From the NCBI RefSeq assembly GCF_020422885.1, contig NZ_CP084622.1, forward strand, positions 4,111,001-4,175,000: a stretch of DNA of 64,000 nucleotides, read 5' to 3'. The notes under the pieces were generated by a model that saw nothing but the letters and a program-made list of their open reading frames with translations, was not told the origin of the DNA and searched no databases. Of the stretch, positions 17,394 through 25,807 are shown piece after piece. Positions within the stretch are counted from its first letter, which is position 1. Every line of letters starts with the position of its first letter. The DNA is from Mesobacillus sp. S13. GTDB taxonomy: Bacteria; Bacillota; Bacilli; Bacillales; Cytobacillaceae. The translations under genes were made by a program, and so were the position numbers.

Positions 17394-17544
17394 CATAGCT
17401 TTACATAAAATACAATCGTTTTGCCTTACCTGATTTGCATATATCATCCAGAAATCAGACGATCAATTGATATATTTAGAGGATAATAAAATGAGTTATT
17501 CCTTTAACTATAAAATTTTAAATTGTTAATTTGGAGGAGTCAGA

Positions 17545-18108
17545 ATGTACGATATAGCTATTATTGGAGCAGGTCCGGCGGGATCGAGCGCAGCAATTTT
17601 CGCTGCGAAAGCAGGAAAAAAGACATTGGTGATTGATAGCGGCAAAGGAATGACCCAGCGTGCATGGGTAGAAAACCACTATGGAATCAATGAAATTGCT
17701 GGCCCTGAGCTTGTCGAGACTGGCAAGAAACAAGCAAGTAAATTCGGGGCAGAGATTGTAGAAGATAGCGTTGTTAACATTTCATCTGAAAATGACGTAT
17801 TGACTGTTGAAACTGAAACCCAAACATTCCAGGCAAAGCATGTTTTATTGGCCACCGGTGCATTAACTGACCTTGCCGATAAAATCGGCTTGAAGCTCGT
17901 GCCAGGAACGGAACCTCGTATCAAGAATAATGTAGAGGTTGACGAAAATGGCAAAACAAGCATCAACGGGATTTGGGCAGCTGGTACAGTGGCAGGTGTA
18001 AGTGTCCACACTATTGTTACCGCAGGAAATGGAGCAGCTGTTGCCATCAACATCATCAGCGAGCTGAATGGCGAACGTTATGTGGACCATGACTTGTTGA
18101 AAGCATAG
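17545..18108 (+). CDS. Half-size thioredoxin-reductase-like FAD protein (paralogue 2)
   Basis: 187 residues with [20 protein letters not shown] at the N-terminus and GIWAAGTVAGVSVHTIVTAG near the C-terminus, both FAD-contacting segments of the TrxB fold. As in the paralogue at 7646, the NADPH domain and the CxxC active site are missing. Both end with the same GERYVDH-D-LLKA-like tail, so they arose by duplication. It is divergent from pirin, and a redox role is inferred. GGAGG precedes the ATG. Confidence 0.85.
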   Translation: MYDIAIIGAGPAGSSAAIFAAKAGKKTLVIDSGKGMTQRAWVENHYGINEIAGPELVETGKKQASKFGAEIVEDSVVNISSENDVLTVETETQTFQAKHVLLATGALTDLADKIGLKLVPGTEPRIKNNVEVDENGKTSINGIWAAGTVAGVSVHTIVTAGNGAAVAINIISELNGERYVDHDLLKA

Positions 18109-18118
18109 CCTCTAGAAA

Positions 18119-18153
18119 GGAAACCCGCAGCAGACTGCGGGTTTCCTTTTTTT
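18119..18153 (+). terminator. Intrinsic terminator after flavoprotein gene
   Basis: Perfect 12-bp stem GGAAACCCGCAG / CTGCGGGTTTCC, CAGA loop, then a T-run. Confidence 0.92.
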
Positions 18154-18177
18154 ATATGTCCTGCTAGCTCCAAGCAG

Positions 18178-18206
18178 AAAAAAAGACCTCCTTTGAGGCC
18201 TTTTCA
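18178..18206 (-). terminator. Intrinsic terminator after GYPG protein gene
   Basis: On the minus strand AAAAGGCCTCA / GGAGGTCTTTT followed by T residues; imperfect stem. Confidence 0.6.
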
Positions 18207-18212
18207 CACTTA

Positions 18213-18623
18213 TTAAAATTTAGGATAGGCTTTATTAGCAGCTGTCGGATATGCAGAGCCGAACGAATCTAATCCTGAATTTCCATAAAACGGATAGCCG
18301 TCTTCCTGATAACCAGCCCCGCCTGGCCCTATTGGGTAGCCGCTTCCAAACGAACCTGGATATCCTGCTCCCCCATATCCTGGATAACCGCCTAAATTTC
18401 CACCCGGGTAACCCCCAAAGCCTGCACCAGGATAACCGCCGCCAGGAGGAAGATAAGGTGTTCCTGGGAAGCCTGCTCCCGGATATCCAAAAGGCAATGG
18501 GCGAGGAGCTGCCAGAGCACCGCCAAGAAAACCGCCCGCTAAACCACCCAAAAACGGCAACCAGCCAAGACCAGCGCCAAATCTATAATCATTTCGTTGA
18601 TAAGCATTCAAGTGTCGATACAT
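18213..18623 (-). CDS. Glycine/proline/tyrosine-rich GYPG-repeat protein
   Basis: A 136-residue low-complexity protein. Residues 16-40 form a short hydrophobic glycine-rich segment (GLGWLPFLGGLAGGFLGG), then residues 45-110 repeat GYPG/GFPG units (for example GGYPGAGFGGYPGGNLGGY). It has no cysteine. Such proteins in Bacillaceae are often spore-coat or surface associated; nothing here proves it. GAGGAGG lies 10 nt before the ATG. The biased composition sets it apart from its neighbours. Confidence 0.75.
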   Translation of the reverse strand: MYRHLNAYQRNDYRFGAGLGWLPFLGGLAGGFLGGALAAPRPLPFGYPGAGFPGTPYLPPGGGYPGAGFGGYPGGNLGGYPGYGGAGYPGSFGSGYPIGPGGAGYQEDGYPFYGNSGLDSFGSAYPTAANKAYPKF

Positions 18624-18771
18624 ATTTTAAGAACCTCCTCTCTCCATGTTTATGCATGTTCCGCCAATTTTGTCTGGGCCCTACTTCAAGCAGAACCAGC
18701 TTCAGGCTTAATAAAACTCAATGACGGAACAAGGAGAGGCATTCAAGATATCCTTTGATCAGATGCTCGTT

Positions 18772-19212
18772 TTATTGGATATCTAATTCCATTACCGTTG
18801 AAACAGGTTTAAACCCTAATTTTTCACAAAGAATTCTAGAAGGATTACCCTTGAACACATTTAGCTGGATTGTCCTGATTCCCAGCCCCTTGAACTCATT
18901 AATCGCCGCAATTGCCAAGTCCATGGCGACACCCGACCTTCTGAACTTTGGAAATACATAGGCACTAAGCAGATTACCCATGACCTCGCCCTTCACAGTA
19001 TTATAGTCAGCAGCCAGCAAAATCCATCCTCTCAGCAGGCCGTTTTCTAAATCGATGAGAAAATAGCCCCCTTTTTGGAGGACAGGCATAAAAAGTTGAT
19101 AAGCATTTTGTACACTGTTTACCGCGTATCCCATCGAGCTCTCTTTCATCACTTTCCCGGACAGCTGGAGAATTTGGTTTGTCTCTGCCTGAGTCGCTCT
19201 TCTGATTGCCAT
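18772..19212 (-). CDS. GNAT family N-acetyltransferase
   Basis: 146-residue acetyltransferase. The core includes GGYFLIDLENGLLRGWILLA, the acetyl-CoA loop region AYVFPKFRRSGVAMDLAIAAI (about residues 88-108; the loop R-R-S-G-V-A is a variant of RxxGxG/A) and IQLNVFKGNPSRILCEKLGF at the C-terminus. Substrate unknown. AGGTTTGGTGT precedes the ATG. Confidence 0.82.
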   Translation of the reverse strand: MAIRRATQAETNQILQLSGKVMKESSMGYAVNSVQNAYQLFMPVLQKGGYFLIDLENGLLRGWILLAADYNTVKGEVMGNLLSAYVFPKFRRSGVAMDLAIAAINEFKGLGIRTIQLNVFKGNPSRILCEKLGFKPVSTVMELDIQ

Positions 19213-19445
19213 ACACCAAACCTCGATTCAAAGATGTTATGTACTAATATATTGGAGGTTGGTGAAGCGGGTGCCTGTCATCGATTAAGGAAAGATAGAC
19301 AGGCTCCTAAAAGAGGAATCAACTGAAGAAGAAAAACTTAGGAAGTTCGACTGTATTGTCGGTACAAATAAAAGCACATACGAGATATCTAATAATTGAT
19401 TTAATAAGAAATCGAGTTGACCATTAGACCAATCCATGAGGTTTT

Positions 19446-19610
19446 TTAATATTTATCATTCTTATCCATTTTTTCTTCCAATTCTTTCAATTCCTTATCT
19501 GACTTTTTCTTTAAAAGATAAATAACGCCAATAGCCAAAATTGACAAAATAAAATACACCATTATTGTTGGAATAAACTCCATCAAGTTAAAACCTAATA
19601 GTAATTGCAT
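19446..19610 (-). CDS. Small single-pass membrane protein
   Basis: Not recognised. 54 residues: one membrane helix (about residues 6-30, FIPTIMVYFILSILAIGVIYLL) followed by a charged tail KKKSDKELKELEEKMDK, a probable short coiled coil. The start at 19610 is preferred because GGGAGTGA lies 5 nt upstream; the frame is open for 13 more codons without a site. Confidence 0.6.
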   Translation of the reverse strand: MQLLLGFNLMEFIPTIMVYFILSILAIGVIYLLKKKSDKELKELEEKMDKNDKY

Positions 19611-20030
19611 GTATATCACTCCCGATTTGTTTTCATAGCATCTATTCACACTAAGTCTTTTATAACCTGTCTATTTTTTCGGTACCAAATAAACAATCCT
19701 GCACGAAGGGCTTTATCTGCAGCTATGGAGACCCACTCCTCAAAGCAATATTGAATACTTCTTTTGCCTTTATTGGAGCTTGCAAAGCTTTACCCTCTTT
19801 CAGGTATTACACCTGGTACTGTTTGTACTATATAAAGGATGATTTCCTAGCAAAACCTTATACCCGTTATATGTTCATGTATTCATATTTTAAATCTTAT
19901 AATCTCAATTAACCTCTGTCAAATTTGCTTTTGGAATGGCTTTCTCGCGAGTTTTTCTAGTATCATTACAGAAAAAGAAGCCCTTCTGAATCCAGAAAGG
20001 CTACCTTATGCTAGGAAGAGTTCATTAAGA
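19611..20030. other. Gene-free region with terminator
   Basis: No convincing ORF in either strand over about 400 bases. At 19979-20002 a hairpin (minus-strand AGCCTTTCTG / CAGAAGGGCT followed by T-rich sequence) probably ends the YIEGIA operon. The rest (19700-19950) has mixed composition and could be a decayed gene, but I could not recognise one. Confidence 0.5.
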
Positions 20031-20237
20031 TTAAACTCTCAACACTAAATAATCTCCACTTTTCATCTGAACGACATCAGCTTTCATTGCTTTGGCCACA
20101 TCCTGAACCATCAACTTCTGCTGCTCTTCATTCTCAGCCAACAGGGTAAGCTGGCTGCCTCCCAGTATCCTTTCCTTGTGTAAAGTGACAACTGCGAGTA
20201 TCTCATAACTAGGTTTGGCTGAAGATTCTCTTCCCAT
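20031..20237 (-). CDS. Capping complex subunit for YIEGIA
   Basis: Small 68-residue protein with two strands (EILAVVTLHKERILGGSQLTLLAEN) and a C-terminal hydrophobic end DYLVLRV. Small proteins of this pattern are encoded directly after YIEGIA membrane proteins and are annotated as the capping subunit for YIEGIA; biochemical function is unknown. It follows the YIEGIA gene with a 7-bp gap. Confidence 0.7.
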   Translation of the reverse strand: MGRESSAKPSYEILAVVTLHKERILGGSQLTLLAENEEQQKLMVQDVAKAMKADVVQMKSGDYLVLRV

Positions 20238-20244
20238 TGTTTAT

Positions 20245-21156
20245 TTATTCCTTTCCGACAAGATTTGTTTTCATGACTGCATGGCTTTTTTTCGTACTTT
20301 CAAGTAAAGGAGTCTTTTTAACAGCTTCAATCAGCTTATCCTTGTCTTTAATGATAGGTACAAGCGTAACAACAATTCTTCCTTTTTCGTATTCCTTCCT
20401 TGTAAAATGATATCGCTTAACCCCCAATGCCCTTGTAGCTTCAAAAAGCGCAGCCTGCCTTTGTCCGAAGTTATCCAAAGCGATCCGAAAATGTTCCTCA
20501 TGAGGATAAATCACCACAGCCATTCCTTCTTTTTCAAACATCTTAGCAGCATTCTCAGAACCTAACAGGTTTGTCACATAAATTCCATCTACAAACAATT
20601 CCGACCCTTTCACTTCAATCTTTCCTTCTTCTACTTCAGCAATATCTCCTATTGTTTTGCCTTTAGAAAATCTTTTTAATATGTAAAATCCGATTGCACC
20701 CACAATTATCCCTGAAAGGATATTGATTAATTTCGATTCACTATCCACAATTTGAATCGTGAGAGCCGTCAAAAAAGAAACAATCAAAGAAAAATAATTT
20801 CTTGCTTCGAATGTCTTTGCTATTCCGTCGATATACGCGTCTCCACGATAAGCATACTCGGTGTTTTCTACATCTTTCAAACTTTCTCTTTCAGACTTTC
20901 TCACATCCCGGAACTGTTGGATGGCAAGCGTCAGAAATGTCACTGCGACAAAGTTTTTGGTCATTAGCGCTGGAATGGCAACTGCACCAAGGGCAGAAGC
21001 AACGAACCCAGTGACTAGATGGATCATATATCCATTCGGATAGCTCGGATATTGCCTGAAATCTTCTTTTATCGTGAGGACCCGAGCCAATGTCCCAACA
21101 CAAATAGCCGTAATGATCATAACGATATGCTCAGATGATATTATTCCTTCTTTCAT
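20245..21156 (-). CDS. YIEGIA family membrane protein
   Basis: 303 residues. The N-terminal part has about five membrane helices; between them DAYIDGIAKTFEARNYFS (about residues 105-122) carries the motif from which the family takes its name. The C-terminal 130 residues are soluble (VEEGKIEVKGSELFVDGIYV, then a regulatory-like alpha/beta part). The start at 21156 follows GAAGGAGG by 5 nt; the ORF could extend five codons. Partner of the small downstream gene. Function unknown. Confidence 0.8.
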   Translation of the reverse strand: MKEGIISSEHIVMIITAICVGTLARVLTIKEDFRQYPSYPNGYMIHLVTGFVASALGAVAIPALMTKNFVAVTFLTLAIQQFRDVRKSERESLKDVENTEYAYRGDAYIDGIAKTFEARNYFSLIVSFLTALTIQIVDSESKLINILSGIIVGAIGFYILKRFSKGKTIGDIAEVEEGKIEVKGSELFVDGIYVTNLLGSENAAKMFEKEGMAVVIYPHEEHFRIALDNFGQRQAALFEATRALGVKRYHFTRKEYEKGRIVVTLVPIIKDKDKLIEAVKKTPLLESTKKSHAVMKTNLVGKE

Positions 21157-21357
21157 GGCTGCCTCCTTCATTCCTCAGCAGTCATTCCCATTTCGTTTTA
21201 GAAAAATACATAAGCAAATCAAGGTACTTTTGGTTGAGAAATCAACAAAGTTTACGAAGAGAGCCCAAATAAAAGATAAATCAGGAATTTTCAATATTGA
21301 AATTATAACTTACAATAAAGAAAGAACATATGTTCCCTATTAGAAGGAGGAGGAATA

Positions 21358-21765
21358 ATGAAAATTTGGGAAGCTAGCTATATTGCTGGCATTATAGATG
21401 GGGAAGGCAGCATTACATTAACAAGAATGCATAAACACGAACATCGCCGACCGATGATTACAATTCCATCGACAGATAAAGAACTTTTGGTGTATATCCA
21501 TTCTATTATTGGAGGAGTTATTAATAATAAGAAAAATTATAAACCAGATACCCATAAGAATTCTTACACATTAAGCGTAAAAAATAAAATTGACGTATTA
21601 TCTACATTAAGATACATACACCCTTTTTTAAGAATTGAACGGAAAAGGCTACGTGCCCAATGGATATTGGAGCATTATGAGTCGGTTACACCTCGAAACG
21701 GAAAGTATAGACCAGAAATGTTAGTAGCTAAAAAGGAATTTGAGAATTTTTTCTTTACTATTTAA
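21358..21765 (+). CDS. Freestanding LAGLIDADG homing endonuclease
   Basis: Site-specific DNA endonuclease of 135 residues with a single LAGLIDADG motif (YIAGIIDGEGSI, residues 8-19), so it should act as a homodimer on a pseudo-palindromic site. The acidic residue of the DGEG segment is in the catalytic position. ERKRLRAQWILEHYES near residue 100 is the usual C-terminal basic helix. AAGGAGGAGG directly precedes the ATG. It lies 133 bp from the tmRNA 3' end, convergent, outside the intron that splits the tmRNA. Its target is inferred to be ssrA. The gene has lower GC than its neighbours, which fits transfer. Confidence 0.85.
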   Translation: MKIWEASYIAGIIDGEGSITLTRMHKHEHRRPMITIPSTDKELLVYIHSIIGGVINNKKNYKPDTHKNSYTLSVKNKIDVLSTLRYIHPFLRIERKRLRAQWILEHYESVTPRNGKYRPEMLVAKKEFENFFFTI

Positions 21766-21835
21766 GCAAAAATCTATGATTGTTAGTTATTCGCTAAGTT
21801 TACTCTTTATGATTGATTAATAAATCCTACATAAA

Positions 21836-21864
21836 AAACATCAGCCAAAAAACAGCTGATGTTT
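21836..21864. terminator. Bidirectional terminator between homing endonuclease and ssrA
   Basis: Perfect 10-bp stem AAACATCAGC / GCTGATGTTT with a 9-nt loop, flanked by A and T runs on both sides. Confidence 0.85.
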
Positions 21865-21898
21865 TATAAACAAAATAAAAATCCACCAACATATGTAT

Positions 21899-22529
21899 TG
21901 GTGGAGACGGTGGGACGTGCTATTCCATGCTTTCGTCATGGCACTGACTATATCTTGAACCTGCTTCAGCAGGTCCTCCGGCGTATTATGCGAGATTTAG
22001 TTTTATCCAGACTCCCGGATAGATCACGCATCCTAGTACTGCCACGCTGGCAGCCTATAAGTCGATACATGGCTGTTGGATTGCTCCACATACCACTCGG
22101 CATTGCCCTATCGCTAATGCGACTTAGGTTTCACCGATAAAGCCGGATTTTCACTTGCGTGTTGCCACGCAAGGCGACTAATGACTAATCGAACCCACGT
22201 CCAAAGATATTGGCACTTAAGCTTCTACGAGTGTAGTCGGCATATTGGCAATTCGCTGGTCCTTTTGCCTACCGACAGGCGGCCGGCCAGCTAGCCTGGT
22301 TGTTCTCTTCCTTCATCCTCAGGCGGTGGAATCCGGCGTAGCCCACTTAGAGTGAGTCCGCTACCCTACCACATGGGCGATGGAGGGGCGAACCGCTATG
22401 CAGTATTAAGCTGCGAAAGCGAAGTTGTTGTTTTCTTTGCCAGTTATAGGCGTTGACGTTTTTACGAGGCCGATCCCCTCGACTCGCCACTTAAGCTCAA
22501 ACTACCCCTGTCGAATCCGTAACGTCCCC
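21899..22529 (-). ncRNA. ssrA: tmRNA (ssrA), interrupted by an intron
   Basis: Rescues stalled ribosomes with SmpB and tags the nascent protein. The 5' end GGGGACGTTACGGATTCGAC (22529 downward) is a tmRNA signature. The resume codon region reads GGCAAAGAAAAC and onward, giving the tag A-GKENNNFAFAA and stop TAA (22406-22441). The acceptor stem pairs GGGGACG with CGTCTCC (21903-21909), has the alanine-identity G-U at the third pair, and encodes ACCA ending at 21899. The T-arm is split: GTGGG-TTCGAT ends at 22188 and T-CCCAC resumes at 21915. Exons of 342 and 17 nt give a 359-nt tmRNA. It follows smpB, as in B. subtilis. Confidence 0.95.
21916..22187 (-). mobile_element. Group I intron in the tmRNA T-loop
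   Basis: A 272-nt insertion. Its limits are set by restoring the T-loop TTCGATT. Hallmarks: the 5' exon ends in U, and P1 forms between exon CGAU and intron GUCG with the U-G wobble at the splice site (plus two more pairs inside); the intron ends in G; P2 at 22154-22173 is an 8-bp stem with a GCAA tetraloop; P/Q-like segments AUCGGUGAAACC and GGGCAAUGCCGAGU; a P8-like hairpin at 21959-21974; the S-element AAGAUAUAGUC at 21946-21956, whose UAGU can pair with an upstream ACUA for P7; a terminal hairpin CCAUG/CAUGG. It contains no ORF. Confidence 0.85.
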
Positions 22530-22622
22530 GTATAAAAGGTTGCTGTATCTGTGATACAGACGTTAGGAGAACTCGGTTAAGCCGAGCTAAAGTTATGTTG
22601 TCACTCGCTGGTGACAGTTATT

Positions 22623-22650
22623 ATTATAACACACGGAGTACTTTTTTCAA
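22623..22650 (-). promoter_or_regulatory. ssrA promoter
   Basis: On the minus strand TTGAAA and TATAAT are separated by 16 bases, between smpB and ssrA. About 85 bases of leader with two small hairpins lie between the expected start and the mature tmRNA end, so 5' processing is expected. Confidence 0.75.
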
Positions 22651-22678
22651 CTGGTACACTCTTCCTCAGCTGACAAAC

Positions 22679-23146
22679 TTACATTTTCTGGCGCTCACGG
22701 AATGCACGCTCGATATCTCTGCTTGCTTCCTTCTTCTTCAGCGTCTCACGCTTGTCGTAGTTCTTTTTACCCTTACCGAGACCGATTAAAACCTTTGCGT
22801 ATCCGTTCTTCAGGTAAATCTTCAATGGCACAAGCGCATAACCAGCTTCCTTCGTTTCACCAATCAGCTGGGCGATTTGACGCTTGTGAAGCAAAAGCTT
22901 CCTTGTGCGCAGCGGGTCATGGTTATAACGGTTTCCCTGCTCATATGGACTGATGTGCAGATTATATAAGAACAGTTCACCATTATGGACTTTAGCGTAT
23001 GAATCCTTCAGCTGGACGCGCCCGTTACGGATCGATTTGATCTCTGTTCCCTGGAGGACGACTCCGGCTTCATACGTTTCTTCGATGAAATAGTCATGGT
23101 TCGCTTTTTTATTTTGCGCGACGACTTTTCCCTCTCCTTTTGGCAT
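22679..23146 (-). CDS. smpB: SsrA-binding protein SmpB
   Basis: Binds the tRNA-like part of tmRNA and delivers it to stalled ribosomes. 155 residues, the normal length. The oligonucleotide-binding barrel shows [34 protein letters not shown] and the tail [15 protein letters not shown], whose basic C-terminus enters the mRNA channel. GAAGGGGGAAG precedes the ATG. It sits between rnr and ssrA, the usual order. Confidence 0.97.
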   Translation of the reverse strand: MPKGEGKVVAQNKKANHDYFIEETYEAGVVLQGTEIKSIRNGRVQLKDSYAKVHNGELFLYNLHISPYEQGNRYNHDPLRTRKLLLHKRQIAQLIGETKEAGYALVPLKIYLKNGYAKVLIGLGKGKKNYDKRETLKKKEASRDIERAFRERQKM

Positions 23147-23202
23147 AAAAACTTCCCCCTTCTATTGTTTATCATTTTAGCAAATATCCCCTGCTCCCAC
23201 AA

Positions 23203-23299
23203 CGAAAAGCGTAAGCGCTTTGGTCAGTCCCGACAAGCGCTGGAGCCAGACAATATGAAAAGCGTAAGTGCCTTGCACTGATTAGCGCAGGCACTAGAG
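23203..23299. repeat. Two copies of an AAAAGCGTAAG phrase
   Basis: GAAAAGCGTAAGCGCTTTG and GAAAAGCGTAAGTGCCTTG, each followed by a complementary GCGC/GGCAC segment that can fold back. Similar AGCG-rich phrases are common in intergenic gaps of Bacillaceae. Confidence 0.55.
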
Positions 23300-23341
23300 G
23301 ACAATAGAGAGCCCCTAATCAGGAGCTCTCATAAGAGTTGC

Positions 23342-25723
23342 CTATTTTCTCTTTTTTGATTTACGCTTTGCAGCGGGGGCATTCTCAAAGAACTTTTTCT
23401 TTTTGTTCTTTGGTTTTGGACCTGAACCTGAACCGGAGCCGTTTCTGCCGCCTCCTGATTCTCTTCCGCCAGAACCTCTGCCTCCGCGTTTGCCTTCTTC
23501 TTCTTTTCCGCGGCGCGGCTTCTTCTCGCTGCTGCCAGTTTTGAAGACCTTTGGTGCCGCAGGGCGTTCTCGTCTTGGCGTGCCCTTCATGCCGACGATT
23601 TCGAAGTCGATGGAGCGCTCATCTTTGTTGACATTGATGACACGGACAGTGATTTCGTCCCCAATTCTGAAGACATTCCCCGTACGCTCGCCGATCATTG
23701 CCATCTGGCGTTCGTCGAAGCGGTAGTAATCATCTGTCATGTAGCTGACATGGACAAGACCTTCGATTGTGTTCGGAAGCTCGACGAACATCCCAAAGTT
23801 CGTGACAGAGCTAATGATGCCATCGTATTCTGTCCCAACCTTGTCTTCCATGTATTCCGCTTTTTTCAGCTCGTCGGTCTCACGTTCTGCTTCAACCGCG
23901 CGGCGTTCCATGTTCGATGAATGCTCGGCAATATCAGGCAGCATGGCATTCCATTTTTCCTTCGTCGCCTGGTCCAGCTTGCCTTCGATCAAGTAAGTCC
24001 TGATCAAGCGATGGACAATCAAGTCAGGATAACGTCGGATTGGCGATGTGAAGTGCGTGTAGAACTCTGTTGAAAGACCAAAGTGTCCGAGGCTTTCTGG
24101 ATAATATTTTGCCTGCTGCATCGAACGAAGCATGACAGTCCCGACAACCATTTCTTCAGGCTTGCCCTGGACTTCTTCGATGATTTCCTGTAACGCCCTT
24201 GGGTGGACAGAATTGGCCGACCCTTTCACGATATAGCCAAAGTTCGTGATGAACTCGAAAAACTTTCGCAGCTTATCTTCTTTTGGATCTTCGTGGATAC
24301 GGTAGATGAACGGAACATCCAGCCAGTGGAAATGCTCAGCGACTGTTTCGTTCGCAGCCAGCATGAATTCCTCGATTAGCTTTTCAGCGACAGACCGCTC
24401 TCGCAGGACGACATCTGTTGGGTGGCCTTCCTCATCAACCAGTACCTTTGATTCTTTAAAATCAAAATCGATGGCGCCTCTTTCCATCCTTTTTTTACGA
24501 AGAATAGCAGCAAGCTCTTCCATCATCTCAAACATCGGAACAAGAGATTCGTAACGTGAGCGGGTTTCTTCGTCTTGATCAACGAGAATCCTGTTCACAT
24601 CAAAATACGTCATTCGCTCCGTTGTCTTTATGACACTCTGGTAAATTTCATGGTCTACCACCTGGCCGTCAGGAGAGATCTCCATATTACAAGACAGCGT
24701 GAGTCGATCGACCTTCGGATTCAAGGAACAGATTCCGTTTGATAAGCGGTGCGGAATCATTGGGATGACGCGATCTACTAGATAGACACTCGTCCCGCGT
24801 TCTTCTGCTTCCCGGTCAATCGGTGAATCTTCAGTTACATAGTAAGTAACATCGGCAATATGAACGCCGAGCTTGTAATTGCCGTTTTCAAGCCTTGTGA
24901 CCTGGACAGCATCATCCAAGTCCTTCGCATCTGCGCCATCAATCGTGACAATGACTTCATCACGCAGGTCTCGGCGGTTTGCGATTTCGCTCTCCTTGAT
25001 CTGGTCTGGGGCATTATTCGCCTGTTCCATGACCTCTTGCGGGAATTCCAGCGGCAATCCATGCTTATGAATGACAGATAGGATATCGACGCCTGGATCA
25101 TTTTTATGGCCAAGGATGGCAACGACCTCTCCCTCTGCACTCTTACGGCCCTCAGGATAGCTCGTCAGCTTGACAACAACCTTATGCCCTTCGACTGCAC
25201 CCATTCCAGCTTCTTTTGGAATGAAGATGTCACTCGTAAATTTTTTATCATCAGGAATCACGAAACCGAAGTGCTTACTCTCGGTATAAGTGCCGACAAT
25301 CTGCGACACTCCTCTTTCCAGGATGCGCACGACTGTCCCTTCGCGGCGCTGGCCTGAGCTGTCCGACGATACGCGAACAAGGACCGTATCCCCGTTCATC
25401 GCATTGCTCGTTTCATTCGGCGGAATGAAGATATCATCCATGCCCTGTTCCTCAGTAATGACAAAAGCAAATCCCTTCGCATGCGCACTGTAACGGCCGC
25501 GCACAAGATTCATTTTTTCCGGAAGGCCGTAGCGGTCACTGCGTGTCCTGACAACAAGCCCCTTCTCTTCCATCACCACCAGCGCCTTGACGAAATCCTT
25601 GAATGTCGAGGAGTCCTCGATTCCAAAGGCACTTTCCAGCTCCTGGACAGTAAGCGGCTTGTAAGCTTCATCCTTCATATAATGCAATAGCCTGTCTATA
25701 TGGCCTTTAATATTCTCATCCAT
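23342..25723 (-). CDS. rnr: Ribonuclease R
   Basis: Processive 3'-5' exoribonuclease of 793 residues that degrades structured RNA and, with tmRNA-SmpB, non-stop mRNAs. Domains in order: N-terminal HTH (about 1-75), two cold-shock domains ([42 protein letters not shown]), the RNB catalytic domain ([14 protein letters not shown] with its acidic cluster, about 265-285), an S1 domain ([21 protein letters not shown], about 635-655) and a basic Gly/Lys-rich tail from about 715. AAGGAGGGATTTATA precedes the ATG. Confidence 0.97.
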   Translation of the reverse strand: MDENIKGHIDRLLHYMKDEAYKPLTVQELESAFGIEDSSTFKDFVKALVVMEEKGLVVRTRSDRYGLPEKMNLVRGRYSAHAKGFAFVITEEQGMDDIFIPPNETSNAMNGDTVLVRVSSDSSGQRREGTVVRILERGVSQIVGTYTESKHFGFVIPDDKKFTSDIFIPKEAGMGAVEGHKVVVKLTSYPEGRKSAEGEVVAILGHKNDPGVDILSVIHKHGLPLEFPQEVMEQANNAPDQIKESEIANRRDLRDEVIVTIDGADAKDLDDAVQVTRLENGNYKLGVHIADVTYYVTEDSPIDREAEERGTSVYLVDRVIPMIPHRLSNGICSLNPKVDRLTLSCNMEISPDGQVVDHEIYQSVIKTTERMTYFDVNRILVDQDEETRSRYESLVPMFEMMEELAAILRKKRMERGAIDFDFKESKVLVDEEGHPTDVVLRERSVAEKLIEEFMLAANETVAEHFHWLDVPFIYRIHEDPKEDKLRKFFEFITNFGYIVKGSANSVHPRALQEIIEEVQGKPEEMVVGTVMLRSMQQAKYYPESLGHFGLSTEFYTHFTSPIRRYPDLIVHRLIRTYLIEGKLDQATKEKWNAMLPDIAEHSSNMERRAVEAERETDELKKAEYMEDKVGTEYDGIISSVTNFGMFVELPNTIEGLVHVSYMTDDYYRFDERQMAMIGERTGNVFRIGDEITVRVINVNKDERSIDFEIVGMKGTPRRERPAAPKVFKTGSSEKKPRRGKEEEGKRGGRGSGGRESGGGRNGSGSGSGPKPKNKKKKFFENAPAAKRKSKKRK

Positions 25724-25807
25724 TATAAATCCCTCCTTTATTATGCTATTTTCGAGATCCTGTTAAGTTCATGGTGTAAAAAACAACACAATATATTTTC
25801 TATGTTT

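Noticed and set aside
19650..19975. Possible pseudogene
   Set aside because: Composition is coding-like in places, but no frame gives a recognisable protein fragment.
21859..22140. 93-codon ORF on the plus strand overlapping the tmRNA intron
   Set aside because: It runs antisense through a structured RNA, has no ribosome binding site and resembles no protein; it is a shadow of the intron sequence.
23307..23330. Hairpin GAGAGCCCCT/AGGAGCTCTC as terminator of rnr
   Set aside because: One mismatch in the stem and no T-run follows on the minus strand, so an intrinsic terminator is not supported.
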